Source: Phialophora verrucosa (Eukaryota > Ascomycota > Eurotiomycetes > Chaetothyriales > Herpotrichiellaceae). From it: DNA of 64,000 bases. Shown one piece after another: positions 42,730-51,056 of the stretch. Position numbers and translations under genes: made by a program. The stretch is taken from contig MSED01000014.1 in the NCBI GenBank assembly GCA_002099365.1, positions 1,860,001 to 1,924,000 of the forward strand, in the 5' to 3' direction. Within the stretch, counting starts at the first letter, position 1. Each line of letters starts with the position of its first letter. The notes beneath the pieces were generated by a model that saw only the letters and a list, made by a program, of their open reading frames with translations, was not told where the DNA came from and ran no database searches.

Positions 42730-44784
42730 TCACATTGAAGAATGTACATCGGCAGCCAAAAAGAAGTCATCATCGAACCACGTGTCCATCTCCGCAGTTA
42801 TCGGTATATCACTCCACTGCTGCGGCAGAATAGCCTCAGGATCCACCGACGCCCATTCATATGCGTTCGGTTCCTCTGATGGTATGCGAGGAAGCTCCAG
42901 CACGTCTGCGGATGCTCTGGTTGGATCTTCGAGCGACACGTTCAGACGCCCGATCTCGCGTTGAATGAGCTGGATGGCTGTGCTGATGATTGGGGCTGAT
43001 GCCTTGACGCTTTCTAGGGTGTTGATGCAATATATCAGCTTCGAGATTGGTACCGAAGAGTCAGATTTGGTGGCCTGGATCTGCAGCAGGAAGATGGAAG
43101 CGGCGGTATAGACGCAATATATCAGGGATGTCGTGACATGTCCGTGGCCAAAGTTGCGCGTGTACAGATCAAATATGTTAATGATGGCATTGGCAGCCGA
43201 GCCGCACTGGGCGACGTGATGCTCTAAGTTGTTTCGCAGCATCTCGGAAGTTCCACGGGCGCATACTATTGGCCGATGCAGCTGAATTTTGACCATGTGG
43301 AACATGGCATTCAGCGTCGCAACATGCGACGGTGGACAGTGAGAAGGTAGATCTGCAGGTGACATCTTCAGAAAAGGAGGCAGTCTGTCCCACCAGTCCT
43401 GCAAGTTCGCTGTCTCGTTAGCCACGTGAGTCATTGTTGCCTCTTCGGAAATCTCTTTCAATGGGTCGTAAAGCTGGAGCAGAATACGGTGGAGGACTTC
43501 TGATAGGGAGCACATGTTGATGAAACAGGATGTCGCATGACTTTGTGTGGGAGGATAATTTTGTTCGTCATTAATCCCAACGCCGGACGGTGACCAGACC
43601 TCAATCTCGGCGGAGTCATCCAGTAAAAGTTGTGGAGGGCTAGCATACGTCGCTAGAATCACTGGCTGCCTTCCCAAGTATAGACAGAGCAGTTTCTCCC
43701 AGCAATAGCAGCTCCAGAATAGGCGGTTTCGAATCTCGATGTCCTCATCACTGAGTCCGGCCGTGGCGGCATAGCTGCGGCTGTCGATGTTCAGCCCCAG
43801 GTCTTCCATCAGTCGAATGGCCATTCCGGTGTACAGCCACGCCTGGGTTCTGTGTCCTTTTCCTGTCGCTTGGGCACTGAGCAAGAGCAGAGCCTGGACC
43901 TCGGGGATCTTGCCCGGCCCATGTCTGACATCGTCAAAAACGGCCGCAATGGCTTGACGATAGAAATGAGCACCCCCATCGTAGGGCTCTAGTAAGGCGG
44001 ATAACTTCGGGTCCGCCCTCGCCCATCGCACCGAGTGTGCCAAGATTGTGTTCAGCAAGCCGGCGGAGTAGTACGGACCGTTGTTCTTGATGTCGCGGGT
44101 GAAGGCAGGCCGGTAAACGAAGTTGAAAAGGGGCGACACCCAAGTCCAGTGGTCGCGAAGCAATGACTTCATCGGCTCCGGCGTGTTGGAGAACTGCTCA
44201 AAAGCTCGTTCCTTCCATGCACTGTTGACCAATTTGTCCTTGCCACTTTCGGCGGCGGCCTTTTGGGAGGGGAGCGACGGAGCGACTTCGTTCGCGTCGT
44301 CAAGCTGACGGCCAGGCAGGCGGAAGAAACTCGTGGTCCCGTGGAAGGTCAGTCGGCCGTCGTCAACCTGAAGCCCCTTGAACTGGGCGACCCTTGTGCT
44401 CTCGGCACCCTCACCCTGTCTGCCATCGAAGTCAGTCTGAGCAGACCCCGCTGTGCTGTGACCCGAAGGTGATACTGTGTTTGCTGGTGAGGCACATTCC
44501 AAGGCACGAAGCCGAGCTTCGAGGTGGGCGATCTTTTGCTCGAGGGCTCTGGTGTACGCGAGAGTCGGGGCCAAGCCGTATTGGCAAGTATCGCCTCGCA
44601 ACGAGCACCTTGAACAAACTGGGGTTCCGCCATCACATCTGACCTGTCCCACCCGACGGTTTAGTGAGGGAGCACGGATTCGGGGTTCACGGACAATTAC
44701 CTTGCGTTTTCTGCAGGTTTCGCAGCTGAAAGCTCGCCGGCGTTCGGGTCTTGGACCTGATGGCTGGCCACTTGCATTGGGCAT
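42730..44784 (-). CDS. Zn(II)2Cys6 transcription factor
   Basis: Two exons, 44701-44784 and 42730-44643, 665 aa. The 57-bp intron falls inside the zinc cluster; if read through it stays in frame but splits the Cys spacing. Spliced, the cluster is C-x2-C-x6-C-x6-C-x2-C-x6-C (residues 21-48), followed by a linker and a coiled coil (YTRALEQKIAHLEARLRALE). The fungal_trans middle domain is at about 190-430 (LLRDHWTWVSPLFNFVYRPAF, AWLYTGMAIRLMEDLGL, RNRLFWSCYCWEKLLCLYLGR). The C-terminus (INTLESVKASAPIISTAIQLIQ) is typical of the family. It sits between two transporters and near the carrier and hydrolase, so it is a candidate local regulator. The target sites are not known. Confidence 0.92.
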   Translation of the reverse strand: MPNASGQPSGPRPERRRAFSCETCRKRKVIVREPRIRAPSLNRRVGQVRCDGGTPVCSRCSLRGDTCQYGLAPTLAYTRALEQKIAHLEARLRALECASPANTVSPSGHSTAGSAQTDFDGRQGEGAESTRVAQFKGLQVDDGRLTFHGTTSFFRLPGRQLDDANEVAPSLPSQKAAAESGKDKLVNSAWKERAFEQFSNTPEPMKSLLRDHWTWVSPLFNFVYRPAFTRDIKNNGPYYSAGLLNTILAHSVRWARADPKLSALLEPYDGGAHFYRQAIAAVFDDVRHGPGKIPEVQALLLLSAQATGKGHRTQAWLYTGMAIRLMEDLGLNIDSRSYAATAGLSDEDIEIRNRLFWSCYCWEKLLCLYLGRQPVILATYASPPQLLLDDSAEIEVWSPSGVGINDEQNYPPTQSHATSCFINMCSLSEVLHRILLQLYDPLKEISEEATMTHVANETANLQDWWDRLPPFLKMSPADLPSHCPPSHVATLNAMFHMVKIQLHRPIVCARGTSEMLRNNLEHHVAQCGSAANAIINIFDLYTRNFGHGHVTTSLIYCVYTAASIFLLQIQATKSDSSVPISKLIYCINTLESVKASAPIISTAIQLIQREIGRLNVSLEDPTRASADVLELPRIPSEEPNAYEWASVDPEAILPQQWSDIPITAEMDTWFDDDFFLAADVHSSM

Positions 44785-45168
44785 TCTCGCAGTTCGCACG
44801 AGGACGAAGAACTGCAGATGGAGGTGAAGTGAAGTTGAACTGATCACTCGCTGTACGCACTATGACTGAGCGTCCTTGGCACTCATGCCCGGTGAATACT
44901 CCGTACGAGTTACTTGAGTAGGATAGCCTACGCGTCCTTGGCGGCGAGCCCAGTTGAGAAAGGAAGTGGTCCCGCCGAGTTCTAGGCCTGAATGAGTCTG
45001 CTGCAGGTCCCTATTTCCTCCATGGGCACCCCTAAAATAACGCCTAAGCAGCGACTCACCCTAATCCCTTACGGATATTGATGCAGGTTAATGCAGGTAG
45101 CGGGTTGTCTACCATGTTGCTTGTGTACAATGCTGAGCTTTTCTACCAGAGTCATTTCGGCGACCAGC

Positions 45169-46993
45169 TCATCCTCGCTTCGGCAAATCCACCTCGACAT
45201 GCTGGATCTGAGGTGTTCGCGAACCTTTCTCCAGAGTCTCGTCCACCACCGCGACCTCCAAAGAGCCGTCCGGCGCTTCTCGCCGGGCCTTTGCTTTCCA
45301 CGTCTTGTACCACGGTCCCTCAAACAGTTCATCCATACCTTCCAACGGCACTCTCTTGGTCTCCGGTGCCCACAGACTCAAAACCACGAGGCCGGTCCCG
45401 CAAACAGCCGCCCAGAAGACATACGCGCCCCACACGTGCAGGCTGACCAGCATGTTGGGCGTGACGCGGACCACGGCAAATTGAAAGAACCAGTGCAAGG
45501 CCATCGTTATGGCGTAGCAGATCCCGCGAAGCCTGGTGGGGAATATCTCGGTGGCGTAGATGGACTGGAGGATGCACAGTCCGATGGACCAACCGAACGC
45601 ATATATGAAGACCGAGGCGATCGCGGTGTTTGACGCCGCCTTATTTTGTCCGCTGCCCGGTTGCGTGCCCATGTAGACGGCCATGTAGACGTGTGTCAGC
45701 GTTTGCAAGGCAAGGCCAGAGATGAAGAGCGGCCGTCGGCCCATGCGGTCCACCAGGAAGAAAGCCGTCAGCGTCGAGGCCAGGAGTTTGACAATCCCGT
45801 ACGCGCCAGAGGCAACCAGGGCAACCGCGTCGCCCGTGATACCAGCATACTGGAAGATCTGCGGAGACTGTGTCAGCACTGCACCACACTTGAGGACTGG
45901 AGGTTTGGGGTAACCAACCGTTGGTATGTAGTAAGTAATTCCATTGCCTCCGGACCACTGGGCGAACGTCTGCATCGCGAGGGCCAGCAAGAAGCGACCA
46001 CGATACCGCGGTGACCATATCTCCAGGAACAGATCCTTGGTGGAACGTTCCTGGCGGTCCAGCTCATTCGCCTGAATCTGTCGATGAAGCGAATCGAACT
46101 GGGCCAGGAGAATCGGGTCGTCCGTAGACCGCCCAGTCAAGCGAGCCAGGACTTGCCGGGCTTCGGGGATGCGGCTCCTGGAAATAAGCCAACGCGGCGT
46201 CTCGCACAGCCAAAAGGAGCAGATGAAGGCCACGCCCATGGGAATCAATGGTATGGATTGGACGAGCCGGTACTGCTCCCTCGTGTCGGGCATGGTTTTG
46301 TTTGCAGCGTACGAGATGAAGAATCCTGTCATGCGATCGATCAGAGAGGCACATGTTTTTGGGATGATTTAGCAAGGAGGCCACGAACCCAGGCTGAGGA
46401 ACGATAGCAAAAAGACCATGTAAAGACTGACGATCCATCCCCGAGAGCGCGCAGGCGTCACTTCACTGAGGTATATCGGCGTCACCACCGTCAGGGCTCC
46501 GGCACCCAAGCCACCCCAGATGCGACCGAACAACAGCAGTCCGTAGATGCCCGAGGAGAAGATCTGAACCGCGAGGCCACTGGCCCACACGCCCGCGTAG
46601 ACTCGCCAGGATGCCAGGCGTCCCCAGCGAAGAGAGTCCAAGAGCAGGGCAACCACACAGCCGCAGGCAGCGCCAAGAACCCCAAAGGATGTGATGTTGG
46701 CCGTCCGGTTTGCAAGACCGGTGGCGTTGCCTGTCCAATGGCTTTTGACCAGGTTGAAGTCTTCTTTAAAGGACGCGAGTGACACCGAGGAACTGTAGCC
46801 CCCTTCATCGTAGCCTAGTCACACAACCAGGAATCAATTATTCAACCCCTCCTTGAAGATATGTTGTAAAGGTGAAGACCGAGGCAAACGTACCTTTAGG
46901 TATACCGCCACAGGCGATGACCACAACAGACAAGAGATAGTATGGAACGAGCCGGCCAGCAGGCGCGGAGCCTTGATGCTGGGTGACATGCAT
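45169..46993 (-). CDS. MFS sugar/quinate-type transporter
   Basis: Four exons: 46894-46993, 46389-46814, 45919-46325 and 45169-45858, giving 540 aa. Motifs of the sugar porter family: GYDEGGYSSSVS after helix 1 (usual GYDxG), GGLGAGALTVVTPIYLSEVTPARSRG, WLCETPRWLISRSR, QTFAQWSGGNGITYYIP, DRMGRRPLF, YATEIFPTRLRG and the C-terminal PETKRVPLEGMDELF. Twelve helices are expected. Most of this family import sugars, polyols or quinate with H+; the sequence does not fix the substrate. The gene shares a 495-bp divergent promoter region with the LigI-type hydrolase. The 384 bases beyond its 5'-neighbour regulator start (44785-45168) hold no gene. Confidence 0.92.
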
Positions 46994-47488
46994 TGCCGTC
47001 GTCTTACTCGTTTTCGTTGAGACAGTGATCACGGGCTGCCCACGGTCGAGGAACAAGATGGTAAGACATAACAGCCCGGCTTGAGACAGGCCGACGTTGA
47101 TGCATTATAACAGGAAAGAAAAGGTCTTCTCCTTACACGCAATGTCCAGTAATAGCGTCCTTCACCTGGCCGGATTTTCTCCATGTTTTCGGACAACGAC
47201 CGAGCCCCCAACCCCGATCAAGACATCAATTCTGGAGAACCCCACGCAAGTCATGTTCCCTTCGCACATAGACCGAACATGTAGGGAAGATGAGGAGAAC
47301 TGAGACGGACAGGGGCGAGGGGCAGGGGTGAATTATATCTGCCGCTCGCGGGCAGCACAGTCGGGCGAGATGCGACGACTTAGCAAGCTCGTCGCACTCT
47401 TTTTCCATTCTGATCTCGCGGGCTCCAATGCACACCTGACTCTTGTACAAGGCTGACAACCACCACAAACGACGCCAAGATCATCACC
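46994..47488. other. Divergent promoter of sugar MFS and LigI-type hydrolase
   Basis: 495 bases between divergent ATGs. No gene is visible. This is the natural place for binding sites of the neighbouring Zn2Cys6 factor. Confidence 0.5.
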
Positions 47489-48496
47489 ATGACCTTGGAC
47501 CACGCATCATCCGACGTGGCGGCCGTGGCGGACGTGGTGTCACGCACCAAGACACGACAGACAAGGGTGTCGCAAGCCTCACAACTGCCGCCACGGTCGT
47601 GGGACAGCCACATGCACGTCTTTGAGCCTCACTCGCTCGACCACGACGGCGCGCCGTACCGGCCCATCCCCTCGGATCTCTCGCGCGCGCTGGCCTTCGA
47701 AGCGAGGCTCGGCCTGCGCAACATCGTCCTGGTCCAGCCGTCCTGCTACGGACACGACAACGCGTACCTGCTGCAGGCTCTGAAGAAACTCGGGCCTCGC
47801 CGGGCGCGTGGCGTCGTGGCGTTCGATCCGCGCACGACCACCGCCCAAGACTTGCAGTCGTGGCACCGCTTGGGCGTCCGCGGCGTGCGAATCAACCTCA
47901 AGTCGGTCAACGCGACGACGGATCGCGCGGCCTTCGAGGCTCTTCTCACCCGCTACGCCGACGCCGTCCGTCCTCTGGGCTGGGTCGTCCAGCTGTACGT
48001 GCCCATGGAGCTCGCAGCGTGGATCGAGGATTTGGCCGCCGTTCTCGACGTCAAGCTCTGTCTCGATCACTTTGGATGTCCTGACCTCTCCTCCGTGTCA
48101 AGCTCCCCGTCGTCGTCTGCATCCTCTTCAACGATCGAAACACCGATTGACCCGTACGAAATCCCGGGCTTTCGCTCCGTGGTCAACCTCCTGGCGCAGG
48201 GTAAGACGTACATCAAGTTCTCTGGAGCGTACCGAGTTTCCCAAGATCCGCACCTGCGAGACCTCACTCCAGTGGCAAGAGAGCTGCTTCGAGTTGCCGG
48301 CGCGACTCGCATAGTGTTCGCCACGGATTGGCCTCACACCCGATTCAACGGCCTGGACATCACGCCCTTTGTGGAGCAGTGTATTCAATGGTGCGACCAC
48401 GACGATGTCCTCATCGACCGCATTTTCCGGGGCACAGCAGAGGAATTGTGGGATGTCAACGGACAGAGCTCGGACTCGAATCGGGCGAGTTTATAA
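47489..48496 (+). CDS. LigI-type amidohydrolase (2-pyrone-4,6-dicarboxylate hydrolase family)
   Basis: Single-exon, 335 aa. After a 30-residue leader the TIM-barrel begins with WDSHMHVFEPHSL (the H-x-H pair of strand 1). Family markers follow in order: LGLRNIVLVQPSCYGHDNAYLL, RRARGVVAFDP, LGVRGVRINLKS, GWVVQLYVPM, VKLCLDHFGCPDL, YIKFSGAYRVSQ and RIVFATDWPHTRFNG, whose Asp is the catalytic base in LigI. Bacterial LigI opens 2-pyrone-4,6-dicarboxylate in the protocatechuate/gallate 4,5-cleavage route. Fungal paralogues may use other lactones, so the substrate is inferred. A Ser-rich insert (SSPSSSASSST) sits after the DHFGCP strand. Long opposite-strand frames are GC-driven shadows. Confidence 0.9.
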   Translation: MTLDHASSDVAAVADVVSRTKTRQTRVSQASQLPPRSWDSHMHVFEPHSLDHDGAPYRPIPSDLSRALAFEARLGLRNIVLVQPSCYGHDNAYLLQALKKLGPRRARGVVAFDPRTTTAQDLQSWHRLGVRGVRINLKSVNATTDRAAFEALLTRYADAVRPLGWVVQLYVPMELAAWIEDLAAVLDVKLCLDHFGCPDLSSVSSSPSSSASSSTIETPIDPYEIPGFRSVVNLLAQGKTYIKFSGAYRVSQDPHLRDLTPVARELLRVAGATRIVFATDWPHTRFNGLDITPFVEQCIQWCDHDDVLIDRIFRGTAEELWDVNGQSSDSNRASL

Positions 48497-49496
48497 CAGC
48501 AAACGTTAGATACCCATGTTGTACTGCCTATTGAATAGACGGTCAGTTGCGTCGACTACCAGTGTTGTCCGTCTTCTTCTTCTTCTTCTTCTAGCCGACA
48601 GTTTTCAATCTATTATCAACTGCACCGTGACCTCATTGCCCTCACTTCCCGCCACCACCTGTGAGTAACGGTCCCCCATCCAAACTTATTCGTAGATAAT
48701 CCTCACACTTCGAGTATGACTCAATCTCGCGACTAAAGTCCTGCTCTTCTAGGCCGCTACGTCCTCGGGACTTGTCGGTACCGATCCGCGTCCCGCAGCT
48801 GACAACAATCATCTCCCCAGCGTCGTTGCGGATTTTCTTGAGGTTGCTTACGGGACCATCCAAGCCTCACCATGGCCAAGGTTAGTGCAGTCAAAGTTGC
48901 CCGTCATTTTGGGGAGCTGGATGGAATCCTTTCTATCTCGGTCTCTGTCTCTGTCTCTGCCAGTGGACTGTTTCTAGTTCCTAGTCATGGTTGCGTGGGT
49001 GTATGAGGAAGTAAGGTTGAATCTCGAGACAACCTAGGGAAGGCCGAGTCAGAAACTGACCAGGGGAGCGATCTTGGCATGAAGGAAGGAAAAGGGGTGG
49101 CACTGACCGCTAAATTCGGCCGGAAATTTTCCCTGTATCCTGCGTTGAGCTGTAAATGTTGTGTTTGTTTATACGGACCGAGACTGTCGTATTCAGAAAC
49201 AATAATCTGGCGGCTAGGCCTTATACGGACCAATGGCAGTCAAAGCTTCGGGCGTCATATACTGTAGGATGGGATTTTGACCAGAGGGAATACACAACTC
49301 CTTTCACTGGCAAACGAAGGTCTTCCATCCAGGAAGTCCTTAACGAATCCGAATGGTCTTTTATGGGTCACGACGCCTGCCTTTTGTGTGCCTAAAACGT
49401 TTCTGGGCATCTTGCTGTTACTGAACCGGTGCTCACGGCACTAGGATATCTCCTCTCCCCAAGTGCAGGCTGCAAACTTACGGTCGCTACACAGAC
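48497..49496. other. Intergenic with a short TTC tract
   Basis: 1.0 kb between convergent genes. It contains a seven-unit TTC tract (48573-48592) and a TCTCTG-type iteration near 48940-48960. No gene is recognisable; a 73-codon minus frame at 48642-48863 is unremarkable. Confidence 0.5.
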
Positions 49497-50537
49497 TCAG
49501 CCGTCGCTCTTCTTGACTCGCTTCACCTCACCCTCCTTCTGCGTAAATTCCAAGAACTCTCGCTTCTTCTCGTCCATTTTCTTCTCGTCAAGTCCATCCT
49601 CCCACTTCACCAGCACATTCTCATCATCGTCGAGCAAGTCGCTCATATTGTCCAATCCTTTCCACTTGACAAGGCCATCGCCCTTGAACCCCTCTGCAAC
49701 CCGCTGAGGATAGAACATGTGGCAGGTAGGTCGAAAGGCTTCGCGGCCCTCGGGAGTGTTGATCCCCTTGATCAGTGGCGGGAAGAGCAGAATCATGTTG
49801 CGGCCTTCATCCATTATAGGGGAGCGGCAATATGCACAGGATACCTTGCAGGGGAGGTGGTGAGTGGTGGATTTCGCGGTGGGGTCGTACCAGCCAAGGT
49901 CATGGTGGCCATTTGTGAAGTTGATGTCGGATTTGTGGAAGATGGCGGCCCACTGGAAAGGTGCCTGTAGAGGCTGTCAGCTTGATGTTTGGGGGTGTCG
50001 CATCCCGCCAGAAGGCTCTCTAGACGGGGTCTAAATGCAGGCATTAGGACGTACACCGTGTAATCTCTGGCAAGTCGTGCAATGGCAATATTTCGCCGCC
50101 AACGGCTTGTCCCTGCTCAACTGATATGTAACTTTGCCGCAATGGCACGCACCCTCCCACTTGACGGGGAACTTTTCATTCTTCTCTACGTCATGAACCG
50201 CGTAGGGTTCGCGATGCTTCCACCCGTCTATGTCGCGATCGGTCCGCGAACCGGCCTGGTGCTGGTGAGAATCTTCTTCGTCTCCCGTTTGCTTCGACGG
50301 CACGTGGTCTTTCTCTTTACTCATTTTCGCGGTCGTGAAGGTACGTTTGGGTGGGGAGAGTGAAAGGAAAGAGAGGTGGGAAGAAGTGAGGAGGTGGTGG
50401 TGACGGGAAGAAGATATCGAAGTGAGTGCCCTCACACGAGCTTGAGGAAATGAAGGAGCAATGCGTGTGAGCTGTCCTGTAGACAATCCTTGAGGTTGCA
50501 GCTGGCTACCAAGACGAAGAAAAGTTCGGGACCTCAT
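49497..50537 (-). CDS. GFA/CENP-V-type zinc protein
   Basis: Two exons, 50055-50537 and 49497-49964, 316 aa. The GFA (glutathione-dependent formaldehyde-activating enzyme-like) fold is shown by CHCGKVTYQL, KYCHCTTCQRLHGAPFQWAA across the intron, and KVSCAYCRSPI, giving the Cys ligands for two zinc ions. A hydrophilic, Lys/Glu-rich C-terminal extension follows (WEDGLDEKKMDEKKRE). The N-terminus before MSKEKDHVPS is Arg/Ser-rich and poor in acids, compatible with a mitochondrial presequence; translation may also start at that internal ATG (50324). Family members bind small thiols or aldehydes and few have proven activity. Confidence 0.88.
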
Positions 50538-51056
50538 GAAGAAACGATAGAAAGAATTGAGGCCAAGGGCTGCTTCTAAAAAATGGAAGAACGCACCTTC
50601 ACCTCAGACACGCGATCACTGTCCATCACTTTTCGTCTGTTACTGGCTCGCCGAACGACTTTATTGCAGCGGATTAATGGCCCGGTGGGGCGGCCTGGAC
50701 GTCACCGAGGCCAGTGCTTCTGGTTGTGTCTTCTCTCTACGAGTTCTGAGAGCAGTGTCGCATCAGAATGATGACAGGTAAGGCCGTGCCCTATTGAGGC
50801 GGAAATGATGCTCTCAATCACTCAATGACGGCATGACTGCGACCATGCTGCTCCGTCACCTTTGACTTCCCCAGAAAGCCAGTCGAGCATGACATCATCC
50901 ACCGGCGCGGAGTCGTGCGCCAATGACAGGCAGCGATTTGCGGCATCCTCCGAAGGCGCTGGGCTTCGGTTTGAAACTTCAGCTTCGCTCAGCCAGGAGT
51001 TGTACTCGTACGACAAGCAAGCGAGCAAGCAATCAATCAATCATTCGATCAATCAC
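50538..51056. other. Intergenic, no gene seen
   Basis: 519 bases between two minus-strand genes, serving as the GFA promoter and PRP6 3' region. An ATC/AATC iteration (about 51030-51062) runs into the PRP6 stop region. Confidence 0.5.
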
